From contig NC_064675.1 in NCBI RefSeq assembly GCF_023278565.1, positions 5,828,001 through 5,892,000 on the forward strand: DNA of 64,000 nt, given 5' to 3'. The translations under genes and the position numbers were made by a program. Below are positions 1 to 11,943 of this stretch, piece by piece; within the stretch, counting starts at the first letter, position 1, and every line of letters begins with the position of its first letter. The notes under the pieces were generated by a model. It saw only the letters and a program-made list of their open reading frames with translations. It had not been told where the DNA came from and made no database searches. Source of the DNA: Colletotrichum lupini. Taxonomy: Eukaryota; Ascomycota; Sordariomycetes; Glomerellales; Glomerellaceae.

Positions 1-1479
1 TATTTACTAAAGGAAATGGTTAGTAAGTACCTAGAAGGCACGATTATTAAAGTACTTAAGCTACTATATAGGCTCGCAGAATCGGGCACCTATTAATAAG
101 CTACCTACTACGATTTTTATATTAATTAACTATTAATAGTTACCTCTACGTACGACCCGTGCTTACTAGTCGCGGAGCACGAAGGTAACTAATTTAGGAT
201 CGTTAGAATATAGACCGACAATATATTAGGCCTATCTAATATTAACTTTATAAAGAAGGAGGATAAGGAGCTCTAGAAAGCGGGCTTCGTAGTAAAGCTA
301 AAAGAGGTCCTTATAATAAACACCCCCCTAGTATTTAACAGCGGGATTCTTATAATCGAAAGGGAAACCGTCGTCTTTTAGTAAAAGGGGTAGGGTAAGA
401 AAATTAACCTCGTTAACCCGAACGTAATTAATATTAAGAAGCGGTATAAGGCTAAGCTTGCGCGAGGGGTATATATTACGAGTATTTATTAGCCTGAGGT
501 AACTTTTAACTACGCTAGGGTAGCATAGGCTATAAATCTAACTAAACGAGACGTCGAGGTACTTAATAAGCGGCTTAAGTAGTAGTAAACGAATCTCGAT
601 CGAGGTCTCGTTTATTACCCGATCGACTTTATAACTAGTAAGCTCTACGTCTTTGTTAATAGGTTATTTGCGAATAATAACGACCTTACTTCGTAATTAG
701 GGTATATTATTATCCTAGCTAACGAGAGTATGGGCGAGAGCGAATTTACTATATACGGTAATATAATCTATTACTTATTAATTAAAAATAAGTAGGTAAC
801 GAGAAGTGTGTTAGCGTCGGAGGTCTATAGTATAGTTAATAGCGTTAACCTCTCTTACGCAATTTTAACAACGCTAAGGAAAATTACTAATCGAATTAGC
901 CTTTTACCTATTCTAACGGTTATCTATACCGATTCCTACTCGCTATACGAATACCTCGTTAAATTAGGAACGACAAAGGAAAAGAGGCTTATAATTAATA
1001 TTATAGCCCTTAGGTAATCGTACGAAAGGCGCGAGATACTTAAGATCCGTTAGATTAATAATAAAGATAACCTCGTAGACGCTTTTATAAAAGTAGTACT
1101 AAATAAGGGATTAGAGTAATTCATAAGTAACGGAAAAGTTACTATACGAATAGAGGGATAGGTTATATAAAAAGAATAGAGAAAAGGGGGAAAAGGAGAC
1201 GACTTAGTAGACGGGCCTGAGGTCGAATTATACTTCTAACCGTAGTAGTTAAATTAATAAAAAAAAGAGAAAGTTAGTATCGGATTAGAAGTCTAATTCG
1301 ACCGTAGTATATAGCCGACTACGTAGGGGCTAATTAGGGGCCCTATTTACGATTATCGTAGCTAGCCTAACCTACGGTTAGAACCTCCTTTTTACACCTA
1401 CGCAGATATTCATATAGTTCAATTGATCTCTTCGTTAACTACGGTTCGAACTAACTACCCTGTAATAGGGATACCAACA
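1..1479 (+). mobile_element. Element A: 3' part of Ty1/copia retrotransposon (family 1), RIP-degraded
   Basis: The block is colinear with 10680-12148 of element B and enters from outside the window. Read through TAA/TAG codons, one frame gives the end of a copia-type reverse transcriptase (VLKLL near 50, STYDPCLL near 150) and a Ty1-type RNase H (VTRSVLASEVYS near 800, YTDSYSLYEYLVKLGTTKEKR near 930-990, then a QSYERRE-like motif with the Q now TAG). The stops are those expected from CAA, CAG and TGG after RIP. It is less mutated than B over the same stretch. The insertion appears to sit in an intron of the acyl-CoA synthetase that follows; the left half and the other TSD lie outside the window. 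Confidence 0.85.
1278..1479 (+). repeat. 3' LTR of element A (202 bp)
   Basis: It starts TATCGGATTAG (TGTCGGATTAG before RIP) and ends GGGATACCAACA. It matches the LTRs of B, C, D and F, and shares with D a 3-base deletion in the CCTACTACG stretch. The right-hand end is almost free of RIP changes. Confidence 0.85.
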
Positions 1480-1506
1480 ATTAGTATAAAATCGGGCTGA
1501 TGCTAG

Positions 1507-2251
1507 CACGGGACACTGCGGAGGTCTCGTACCGTTAACAGAGGCCTGCTTGCTCTCCGTGCCTGAGATGGGCTACACCATCGAAGATGTCCCGTGTTCA
1601 CGTGGCGAACTCCTGCTGCGGGGACCCAACTTATTCAAAGGGTATCTGAAGAACCCGGAGCAAACGGCCGAGAGCTTCACCGAAGACGGTTGGTTCCGCA
1701 CGGGCGATATCGCATCAATCGACGACATGGGGCGCTTCACCATTGTCGACCGTCGCAAGAACCTTCTCAAGCTCGCTCAAGGCGAGTACATATCGCCAGA
1801 GCGCCTCGAGGGAATCTATCTATCTGGCTGCAGATACATCGCTCAGGCCTTTGTTCATGGTGACAGTCTGCAGGCATTCACCATCGGCATGTTTGGTGTA
1901 GACCCTGAGCTTTTTGCGCCTCTTGCATCCCAGGTCCTCGGCCGTATAGTTTTATCGTCGGACTTGCCAGCCATCAGAGAAGCGTGTGGGGATGCTGCAG
2001 TGCGTGCTCGGGTATTCCAGGATCTCGAGGCGGTGGGCAAGGCGAACAAGTTTGCGAGTTACGAGCGTGTCAAGAACTTTGACCTCTCCATCGAACCGTT
2101 CTCGGTAGGCAACGAAACCCTGACCCCAACTCTCAAACTTCAGCGGAAGAAAGTCGGAGACTTGTATCGAGACCGGCTCTCGGAACTGTATGCTCAAGTC
2201 TTGGAGGGTCGCGAGGACCACATCACAGCTCGAGCTGTTTCCAAGCTGTGA
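1507..2251 (+). CDS. Long-chain acyl-CoA synthetase / AMP-dependent ligase, 3' exon only, peroxisomal (PTS1)
   Basis: This is the C-terminal third of an ATP-dependent fatty-acyl-CoA ligase, which activates carboxylic acids by adenylation and CoA transfer. Visible motifs are STGH at the 5' edge, SVPEMGY, RGPNLFKGY, the core GWFRTGDI, a hinge-like DRRKNLLKLAQGEYI, and TPTLKLQRKK near the C terminus, where the adenylation lysine is expected. The protein ends SKL, a classic peroxisomal targeting signal. No ATG belongs here: the frame is open back to 1490 and then meets TAA at 1487. With CTGAT near 1497 and TAG at 1504-1506, bases 1480-1506 look like the tail of an intron into which element A inserted. 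The 5' exons lie left of the window. It is convergent with the Zn2Cys6 gene (203 bp between). No internal stop or frameshift is seen. Confidence 0.85.
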
Positions 2252-2454
2252 GGTAGAATCAAACATGCTGAGTGTACTCTCGTGTACCAGAGACATCTAG
2301 AGTTGGGACACTTGAAATGATGATAGGAGAACGAGGTTTTTCAATGCTCTCAAATTTCCCAGTCGAGGCATAGTTTCTCTGGACAATACATCACTCAACA
2401 TTCAGCCCACGTCCGAGGCGAAAGACATGTTAATGACAGTGTCTAGAACTTTCT

Positions 2455-5270
2455 CTACAAATTTGTTAGACCCCATTGCTTATAGAAATCCATTTCCTCC
2501 TCGGAGAAGGGAGTTGAGTCAATATTGAACAAAGTAGAGGACAAAAAGAAATCGTGATCGATGTTTGAATCCCCCAAGAGCGCATCTCCTTCGCTATTAC
2601 AGGGTGTCTGGCCATGAACTGCATCTCGATACTCCCTAGATGCCGGTTGCGTAGACACTGGGGTGACCACATCATAGGCGGTTGTTTCGCGAGTAGCATC
2701 CTGCGGCTCACTGGCTTGTAGGGGACCTACGGCTGCTGTTCCTGCATGACTACAACTTCCCCTACGAAATGTTCTTCTGCTTTGAGTCGAGGGAAGAGGC
2801 TCAGCCGTCTTCATGATTTGGAGAAAGAAACGATACTGTATCTCGGCGGAACAGTAAATCTTGCCGAGATGGGAAAGAACAAGCATGTGGAGGTTTACAT
2901 TGTGCAACGCAAGTTGGCGGCCGATTCCCTCTGAACGGCACGCTTCGTGGAGGTGTACCCCAATGGCGGAATTGATGCAGGTCGGGAGCGTGGGGGGTGA
3001 AACGTTGAGTAGGTCAGCGCGTACAAGGTCGTTGACGGCCTTTGTGATGGCCGAGGCGGCTGTGGTATACCTGTCCATCGCGAGCGATTGGATATTGCTT
3101 GGCTCGAGGGGAGTTATTGAGCTTTGCTTTGACGGGATGAGGTACGGTCGGTGAAGAGCAATTAACACAGTTCCATGGTAAATCTTGAGGACACTGCGAT
3201 GTAATAACAAGAGTGGTGTTTCCCCCATCAGTTCCACGCAGACTTTGCTCTGCATTGCCTGGAGAGCACTGTAATGTGATTCGAGAGCCGCGAGCGACGC
3301 GGGTGGTTGACTAGGCCGAAAGTTGAGTCGTAAGATTGTTTCCAGTTCAACAGCCAGCTTCAGCAACTCTATCCATAGAGGCACGAGTGTTTCAAACTCG
3401 CGAGGAATGAATGTTTCTCGCAGTGTCGCTGGAAGGCTGTCAACATCGTTCAGCACTGCGGCGGGTTCTGGCATTGGTAAGTCGCAATCTTCCGAGTTGA
3501 TTCGGAGTGGCCTGCCAAAACCGAGACCGAGCCAGACCTCACGGGAGTAAAGACTCCACCAGATACGTGCCCAAATACTACACTGTGACTGGGAAAATGG
3601 AGAAGATTGGACCCGTTCGCATGTTGGTTTTCGGTGGAAACCGATGCTGTGTGCTAGACCGGTTGCCACTCCAATCCAGTGGCATGGCCCGTCCAGATCC
3701 TCTCGGTCCACGAGGTGATACGAGAGGAGTATGCAAGCCTGTATTATTGTCGGCTTGTCTACCTCGATCTGGCTGTCATAGAGCGCCTTTACAAAACACT
3801 GTCAGCGATTATGTTGTCGCTTGCTTTATAACATTGCCGCTTGCCTGGTGGCATGCTATGGAACGGATGGGGTCCATCCAGAGGAAAAGCTCACATTGGC
3901 ATGCCGGTAGATATCCTCTTGGTATTCCTTTCTGGTTCTGAACTCAGTAGCTTGCCAATGCTCTGGCTTGACGAACTTGATGAAGTGTTATGTTAGAATG
4001 TCGCCATATTGGTCATGGATAGGAACAGGGTAAAGAGAGGTGGAGATTTGTCACGAGATATGGATTTGGTTAATGCTGCCCACATTGAGTGGGCCCGCTT
4101 TTTGTAACAGTTATAAGCCCAGCTCCTATCCGCTATTACCATAATGGTTAAGTACCGCATTATCTATAGGTCGTGCACCCCAAAAGCGAGAGGCGACCGT
4201 TTGAATCTCCGTATAGGCAGGGTTTTTTTAACTAGTCTGCTACCTTCGGGGCTAAGGCGCAATATAAACGCCCATTTCTAACTAGTCTACTACCTTCGGG
4301 GCTAAAGCGCAGTATAGACGCCTATTACATAGATAATAGCTCTAGGCGTCTAGGGGGTGTATCACGAGATATAGATATGGTTAATGCTGCCCACATTGAG
4401 TGGGCCCGCTTTTTGTGACAAGATTCCTACCGTAGCGGCAGCAAATAAGACGCTCCACAGCAGGAGGGGGCTGATGCTGCTTGGCTGGTTGGCGAATGCT
4501 AAAATGAAACGGCCCGCATCGATGACAGGTAAATACGGGTGAAGGTAACGAAAATAGCAACAAATCATGTCATGAAGAGCCGCCGGTTCAGGCAGCGGGC
4601 GCGCCATCAGGGGAGATGTGATATGTGCCGGGGGAAAGTAACGACGCTGTCGCTGAATGATGTAAAAGTTGCCTGGCAAAGAACGAGAAGGATAGCAAAC
4701 GTCGAAGAGCAAAGCCATGCCAGCAGACTCGCCTGTACGCCCGAGTATGTCAGTCTTGAGAGGGCTTGCCTAATAGCCAGAAGAGATAGACAACAAACCA
4801 ATATAGTAGAGAACAGGAGCATTCGGGGTGCCATGTGCATAACTTGGGTCATGTGCGGTACACAATAAGTTCTCAATACTGGTCGGGCGATACTGCCGCT
4901 TCGAAGATGGGCCCGGATCTGGTTCCGGATCGGGGCTGGAGTGCTCGTCTCCTCGGCCAGGCAGATGCTGTGAAGAGCTGGAGGGCGACGGCATGGCCGG
5001 AGATATCGGAGGCGGCGGCGGCGGCGGCGGCGGGACATCAAGCGGGGCCCGGCTGCCATACACGCGGCAGGTTACATTGCCATCCTCCGAGCAGTTTGTG
5101 CAGGGCGGGCCCTGAGCGGCGAGATTGCAGCGGACCTTGCGCTGATGGCAGGCAACGCATGCGATAGCAGAGCGCTTCCTCTTGGTGCTGCCGGCCATTG
5201 CTGCAGCAGCCAGCGTAGACCTGCCGGTGGTGGACGTCTTCGGAGCCGAACTCATCTCTTCGTCAATCAT
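2455..5270 (-). CDS. Zn2Cys6 transcription factor with fungal-specific TF domain (4 exons, 728 aa)
   Basis: My model: exons 5270-4799, 4732-4431, 3975-3895, 3786-2455 (2187 nt, in frame throughout). Introns begin GTTTGT, GTAGGA and GTGAGC, each with a CTRAY branch point and AG acceptor. Residues 38-68 form the binuclear cluster C-X2-C-X6-C-X8-C-X2-C-X7-C, with basic KRKR just before it; a run of nine prolines follows, encoded by a GGC-type repeat near 5013-5031. The fungal_trans (PF04082-like) region spans about 215-500, with HPYLPVIDAGRF near 222, ALYDS at 286, GLAHSIGFHRKP, and WWSLYSREVWLGLGFGRP. It should act as a nuclear DNA-binding regulator; targets may be its neighbours. Intron 2 is 455 nt because it holds the TRIM; without it, about 80 nt. 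The start at 5270 (MIDEEMSS) fits better than ATG 5456 but is not certain. Confidence 0.85.
4049..4109 (+). repeat. TRIM left LTR (61 bp)
   Basis: TGTCACGAGATATGG...TTTTTGTAACA. It contains the short inverted repeat GCCCAC-ATTGA-GTGGGC, which could fold as a hairpin. Confidence 0.85.
4110..4125 (+). other. Primer-binding site of the TRIM, half-tRNA type (putative)
   Basis: GTTATAAGCCCAGCTC follows the LTR directly. Its complement resembles the anticodon arm of initiator tRNA-Met (GGGCTCATAAC), with one G-to-A difference in a TpG context. Copia of Drosophila is known to prime from such an internal tRNA-iMet site; its use here is inferred. Confidence 0.5.
4229..4328 (+). repeat. Two tandem 50-bp units inside the TRIM
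   Basis: Each unit starts TAACTAGTCT and contains CTACCTTCGGGGCTAA followed by GCGCA. The two differ at a few positions, mostly transitions. Confidence 0.8.
4358..4420 (+). repeat. TRIM right LTR (63 bp)
   Basis: TGTATCACGAGATATAG...TTTTTGTGACA. It differs from the left LTR by a 2-base insertion near the start and a few substitutions. Confidence 0.85.
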
Positions 5271-5701
5271 GGGGTTGGGAAATGACAGGCAAGGGGGGTG
5301 CAGTGTGTTCGGCAAGCGGCAGCAGGCCGAGGTACATATGTAGTAGGAAGGTGCCGCGGATCTGGCCTTGTGCAAGCATTTGCCATCCAAGCTTACCGCT
5401 TTACCCCAGATTCCTTCCCCGCACTCGTCTCCGCAATTTTCCGTCTCCGCAATCATGGAACCGCCGCGGCCCTACGCGACAACCACGCTAAGCCAAAAGT
5501 GGAGATTGGTTTGATTTCTAGCGGTTCGGTGTAATTATCCACATACAATTCACAATATGATCAGGTTCGAGAGCCGGTGGGAGATATCGAGTAGATGTTG
5601 CCTTTAACAATCGAACAACTTTATCGTCTTCACTAGCCACCTCCGTCTCGACCCGAGCCGAACTGCCTTTGAGGGGTTAGGCTATGCTAGAAATGCCTCT
5701 C
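5271..5701. promoter_or_regulatory. Regulator side of a former bidirectional promoter
   Basis: This is non-coding host sequence between the start of the Zn2Cys6 gene and element B. With 12149-12346 it would have formed a shared promoter of about 630 bp between the regulator and the divergent transporter before B inserted. Base composition is ordinary up to the CTCTC target site at 5697-5701. I identified no specific operator. Confidence 0.5.
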
Positions 5702-5906
5702 TGTCAGATTAGAAGTCTAATTCGACCGCGGCATACAGCCGACTGCGCAGGGGCTAATTAGGGGCCCTATTTACGATTATCGTAGCTAGCCCAACCTACG
5801 GTTAGAACCTCCTTTTTATACCTACTACGTAAATATTTATATAGTTTAATTAATCTCTTTATTAACTACGGTTCGAACTAATTACTTTATAATAAGGATA
5901 CTAATA
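5702..5906 (+). repeat. 5' LTR of element B (205 bp)
   Basis: It starts TGTCAGATTAG and ends GGATACTAATA (CAACA/TAACA before RIP). The first 60 or so bases are nearly unmutated and the inner part is much more AT-rich. Confidence 0.85.
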
Positions 5907-8900
5907 CTAATTAATAATTAAATTCTATTATTATGAATTAGTAAAGTATCTTACTATATAAAAGAGACGACTTTTTAATACCGCACGGGATAAGAAATTC
6001 GTATTAATTAACTTTATAAAAATAAATAAAAAAAGAGGCGATTCTTAAATACTATACGGAATTAAGTAATTATAGCCCTTTATTATTTACGAGAGGTCGA
6101 CGTTTATTATATTGAACTACGTTAATTAACAAAACTGCTTAAGTAACTAGCTTTTTATCGTCGCCCCGAGTAGCTTTTTTACTAAACGACTTTTCCGTAG
6201 CCGGCTTAAAATTAAAAATTAACTAGTAAAGATCCCGAGACTAATTACTATATTTTCTTACGGTAATATAAACGTCTACTACTACTATTATTAAAAAGAA
6301 CTACTAAAACCTACTTTTTTATATTAAATAAAAAAGAGGATCTTAATAAGTATAATAGCTAGCGATTTAGAAAGGTAATAGTAATTACTAAAAATAATAA
6401 AAACGAGAGTAGTAGCGAGATAGTAAGAGGAAGCGGGAATTTTTTAAATTTTAATAAATTCGTTAAGTAGTAAAAGTACGGATTTATTATAACTAGCGCG
6501 CGGATTAAATATATCCCCGTTAAGATTAAATACGCTAGTAATTATTAATATAAGTATAAGTTAGAGTACGACCCTTAGCGAGTTAAGGTAAAAAAGAAGA
6601 GGATAAAACCCGATCTAAGATAGAATCTTAATCCCTTATAAATAAGTAAATATTAACCCGGATTATTAAGTGATATAAATATATAAAATTGCGGATTAGC
6701 CTAATAGTAAGTAAATTAATATGATATTAATCTATTTAACTAAGGTTTATAAAAAAAAGGGGCTATAGGGGTAACCCCTATTTTATAAGATTATAAACGA
6801 CCTTAGCTACTAACTAAATAAATAATTTATAAATATAAGCTTAGGAATTATAAAAATAATTAATAAATTCCTCTATGGGCAAGGGGTATTATTAACGTAA
6901 TTATAATCGTAAGAGCTATATAAAATACTAATAATAATAATTATAAAAAAGGAATTCGTATTATAAAACTAAGTATAAGTTAATAGAGCGTATAATCGCT
7001 TTAACGAATTTAAAAAAAGGGTAAACGACCTAAATTTCCTTTTTATAATTATTAACAGAAATCTATTATTATAAAAGGATATACCGGGGTAAAATATAGT
7101 ATTAAAAGTACGATAATCGATAATTCTACCTATTTCGATCTATAACTTGTTATTATTACTAATACGAAATTCGGTACTAATCGGTTAATAAGAAAAGAAG
7201 TAGACGACTCAAAGTTATTAATAGTACGTAGCGACGCAGGGATCGTATATAAATACCGAAAATTTAATAGTAAATATAAGGTAATTTATAAACCTTAAAA
7301 AGATCTTTTTAAAAAAGATTATACTCTAGGGGGAAGTATAAGGTCTTATAAGAAACCCTAACGATGTTTTATAATTATTATAAAAAAGTCGGAATTAGGG
7401 AATACTAATACTATTTAGTAATTAATATTATACTCATAAGTAAAGCTTTTAATTATTATTACAAAGCGGTGCGTAATTTTAATTAAAACGACTTTTTTAG
7501 TATAATTAATATAATCCGAAGCTATTTTAAGAGCTACGATAAGAACTTAGAGCTCCTATCTAAGCTATAAGCGATTTCTTTTATATTTATAGCTAGGATA
7601 ATAGAGGGTAAATTACGAATAAAGATCTTTAAAAAGCTTATTAATCGAATTAATAAGCTAGCGAAAACCTAGCTAAATAAGAGGATGAATAAATAGAAAG
7701 TTAGATATTTTTATATTATAGTTTAGCATATATTAAAAGTAAAAATAACCCTATATTAAGTACTTAAAAACTACGAGACGCTCTACTCGAGGCTAAGATC
7801 TAGTTTTAATATTAAAATAAAAATGCCGTACTAAACTTATTTCTAAGCGTACGACGGCCCTTATTAATAATATTAGGTCGATCGAACGTATGATAAGAAA
7901 GGAAAAGAGGCTAAATACGGTAATTATTAATAAGTAGGCCTAGATTCGTTAAATAAGTAGAGATTTAACTTATAAATAGGGTAATAAAAGAGGTAATATT
8001 ATATTTATAAAAAAGATAGATATTAGTTAAGTAATTACTTTAAAAAAGAGCGTATTAAATTGTATAAATAATATAAAAAGTCGAGAGTAGTAAATAGTAA
8101 AACTAGCTCTCGTTAGTTTAACTAATTTTTTATTATATATAAGGGAAGATCTAGAGGTACGGAACCTAGTAATAGTAGCTAAAATAATAGCCTAAAGTAT
8201 ATACCCCCTATAGGAAATTCGGAAGATAAAGAAGACTTTATTCCCTATATTAATAAATTAGATTATAATAAAATCGACGATATTAACTACTTTTTTTTTA
8301 CCCCGTTAGCTTTTAAAAAAGAAATATAAAGCTAAACGAACAAAGGGTAATAAAAGCGCTTAATAAATAGGCTTTTATTTATAAATAATAAAAGAAGGTC
8401 CCTTAAATAATAAATACGGAAGTAGCTAAAAAAGCGAATCTAATAGGGCCGAAGCTTATTATCTTAATGATTAAGGAGAAGACGTTATTTCTCTTAATAT
8501 TTAAAAAAAGGAATATAATACTAAGTAAATCTAGGGGTAGCTAGAGGGGTCCTTTTTATACTACTTAGATCTCTTAAATACTAAGCTCGTATAAGTATTC
8601 TATGCGAGTAAAAAGTACGGCTTAGACGATTTTTATAAAGTTATTTTAAATACTAGGGTATTATAATAGTTAATTAAAAGAAAAGGGTAATTCTAAGCGC
8701 TATAAAAGATCGCGCTAGTAATACTTAATACGTTAATAGTAAGTATTATAAGGATTAGTTTCGGCCTAGGTAAGGAAATTGTTACCCTAAGTATAGTAAA
8801 AATAGAGACGTACTTCGGAACGATAACTTTTTATATTTTACTTATTAATACCCTATTTCTCTTATATTTAAAAAATATAAATCGACTAAGTATTATATTT

Positions 8901-11900
8901 AATAATATAAGGAATAGAATCTCTAGCGGTAAGTATTTTAAAATAGTCAAATAACGATAGGGGTATACGTTTATAAAGCTTATTAATAATACGAAGTTAA
9001 TTAATTACTTAACGAAAAATAAGCTTAGAAACCTATACCAGAAATTCGGGTACCCGTCGGTTACGAGGCTATATAACTTTTTAAAGTAATTAAGTAATAA
9101 TAATATCGAAATAGGGGCGCTAGAGTAGTTAACGAAAGTATATTATTAATACTAAATAAATACGCAGAGCCTACGTAGATTTAAATTTAAATTACGTAAT
9201 AAGCTTAACTTTAACTAAGAAATCGTTATTAATATTTTCTATTTAAATAGTTAGCTAGTACTATATATAATTAACGTAGCTATATCCTTCTAAATAAGGT
9301 AATTCCTCTGGGATTTATAAATAAAAATAGTATAAATAGCCCTACGAAAAAGCTAGATTGATATATACTAAGGACCGCTAGATAGTATTAAAACTAACGC
9401 TAGTACTAGCTTTAAGTTAGTAAAGTTTAGGGATAATGCGACGGCTTACGGTATATAGCTGAAAGTTATACTTATTAAAGCGTATTATAGTATTAGAAAA
9501 GTAAAGAGGGTATATTAGTAGTTAAAAAGGGCGTTTAGAATTATTAAAAAGGAAAATCCGGATTCTACTAATAATAAATACTTCTAAATAGTACTTAAAT
9601 ACTATAACGACACTATAGGGCCTAACGGACTTATATTAACGCTATTAATATTTAGAATATATTTAAAAATAACCTTAGCCTCGCTACTATTACTAAGTAT
9701 AAGCTAACGAGCCCGAGTAATTAAAAAAGTAATACGGGTACTACGCGAGGTAAGTATAAAAAAGTAAGTTAACGAAGTAATTATTATATATAATAAGCCT
9801 AATATAAGGGATAATTTAAATATATTACTAAATTTAGATATATAAGTATAGCGCGAAATTACTTAATAATAGGCTAGGCTATATAAGTTAATTTTTATTA
9901 ATAAGCGCTCTTATATAGTTATGAGAGATCGTAACTAGCTATTTAAAATATTAATTATAGTAATTAGACCGTATTATATAGATCTTAACGAGGTAATTTC
10001 TAATTTATAAAAAGAAAAAGAGCTAGGGGAAACTATATAACCCGCGGTAGAGGTATAAGAAATTATCCTTAACGAAATCGTTATAATAATACTAATAAAC
10101 GACGAGAAAGAGGAAATTACTAAAAGGGTATTAATATTACTAGCGAGACGTTATAAAAAATTATAATAATAAGCCCTAACGCGGTAATTTATTATTAATA
10201 ACGAGGTAATTAATACTTTTTATATAGTAAAAGAGAAAGCCGATTTTAAGCTAGTGGTTAAACTACGTAAGGAAGGCGTAATTATAATTATTAAAAAACT
10301 ATATAAGGGATTAGATCTTATTAAAATAAATACTCTTTACGATCGAAGGGTTTATTAATTTATCCTATACAACTTAGAAAAATACATAATATAAACCTCT
10401 ATATATTTAAATTACGAATAGTTTATAAGATTAAAAGGAAAAGAATACTCTAGCTATACGAGAAGTTTAAATACGTAATTTAGGGGTACGGCGACGTCGA
10501 AAAGGTAACGCTATTTATATAATTACTTATTATATAGCGCTATAGCTAACGATTAATAATAGTATTAATAGTATCGCTACGGAAAAAGGGATACGAGATT
10601 TAGAGCCGTAATATTACCTAGGCCTATACCTAATTAGCTATAGGGATTATAAAGAAAATCCTAGCCTATTTACTAAAAAGAATAGCTAATAAGTACTTAG
10701 AAAGTACGATTATTAAAGTGCTTAAGCTATTATATAAGCTCATAGAATTGGGTACTTATTAATAGGCTATTTATTACGATTTTTATATTAATTAATTATT
10801 AATAGTTACCTCTATATACGACCCGTGCTTATTAGTTACGGAGTACGAAGGCGACTAATTTAGGATCGTTAGAATATAAACTAACGATATATTAGGCCTA
10901 TTTAATATTAATTTTATAAAAAAAGAGGATAAGGAGCTTTAAAAAGCGGGCTTTATAATAAAGCTAAAAAAGGTCCCTATAATAAATACCCCCTTAGTAT
11001 TTAATAATAAGATTTTTATAATTAAAAAAGAAACCGTCGTTTTTTAATAAAAGGGGTAGAGTAAAGAAATTAACCTCGTTAATCCGAATATAACTAATAT
11101 TAAAAAGTAGTATAAGGCTAAGCTTGCGCGAGGGGTATATATTATAAATATTTATTAGCCTAAAGTAATTTTTAATTATACTAAAATAGCATAGGCTATA
11201 GATTTAATTAAACGAAATATTAAAGTACTTAATAAGCGGCTTAAGTAATAGTAAATAAATCTTAATCGAGGTCTTATTTACTACTTAATTAACCTTATAA
11301 TTAGTAAGCTTTACGTTTTCGTTAATAAGGTATTTATAAATAATAACGACCTTACTTCGTAATTAGAGTATATTATTATCCTAGCTAACGAGAGTATAGG
11401 TAAGAGCGAATTTACTATATACGGTAATATAATCTATTACTTATTAACTAAAAATAAATAAATAACGAGAAGTATACTAATATTAAAAGTCTATAGTATA
11501 GTTAACGGTATTAACTTTTCTTATACAATTTTAATAACGCTAAAAAAGATTACTAATTGAATTAGCCTTCTACTTATTTTAATAGTTATTTATACCCATT
11601 CTTACTTACTATACGAATACCTCGTTAAATTAAGAACGACGAAAAAAAAGAGGTTTATAATTAATATTATAGCCCTTAAGTAATCGTATAAAAAGCACAA
11701 AATACTCGAGATTTATTAAATTAATAATAAAGATAACCTCGTAAATACTTTTATAAAAGTAATACTAAATAAGGGATTAGAATACTTTATAAGTAATAAA
11801 AAAATTATTATATAAATAGAGGGATAAGTTATATAAAAAGGGTAGAAAAAAGGGGGAAAAGGAGACGACTTAATAAACGGGCCCGAGGTCGAATTATACT

Positions 11901-11943
11901 TCTAATTATAGTAGTTAAATTAATAAAAAAAAGAGAAAGTTAG

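Larger units (their letters stand above)
4049..4420 (+). mobile_element. TRIM: miniature non-autonomous LTR element in an intron
   Basis: Two near-identical direct repeats (4049-4109 and 4358-4420) begin TGT and end ACA and are flanked by a perfect 5-bp duplication AGATT (4044-4048 and 4421-4425). Behind the left repeat is a primer-site-like stretch GTTATAAGCCCAGCTC. Before the right repeat is a G-rich tract (CTAGGGGG) like a polypurine tract. There is no coding sequence. Size, TG..CA ends, TSD, primer site and PPT define a TRIM. The LTR and primer site recur at 63508-63584, next to a large copia relative that may supply its enzymes. It sits in intron 2 of the Zn2Cys6 gene, so the open frame is not cut. 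Confidence 0.85.

Noticed and set aside
808..1017. 69-residue open frame
   Set aside because: It is a surviving stretch of copia RNase H in element A, starts at a GTG, and is not a separate gene.
1550..2251. Start of the synthetase at 1550
   Set aside because: The codon is TTG and the family alignment continues upstream (STGH near 1509); this is an exon interior, not a start.
4075..4096. Helitron 3' end hairpin
   Set aside because: GCCCAC/GTGGGC could fold, but there is no CTRR end or TC start, and a 5-bp TSD is present, which Helitrons do not make.
4130..4215. tRNA gene or tRNA-derived SINE inside the TRIM
   Set aside because: ATGGTTAAGTACC and GTTTGAATCT resemble A and B boxes at a fair distance, but no acceptor or T stem pairs, and TG..CA ends with TSD fit an LTR element.
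4362..4430. Continuation of the regulator frame into ...GILSQKAGPLNVGS
   Set aside because: This reads from intron 2 into the TRIM LTR. The donor GTAGGA at 4430 and exon 3 at 3975 restore the conserved domain, so it is intron.
2466..5534. Many short open frames on both strands over the regulator gene
   Set aside because: They are other-frame shadows of the Zn2Cys6 exons or read through introns and the TRIM; none has motifs.
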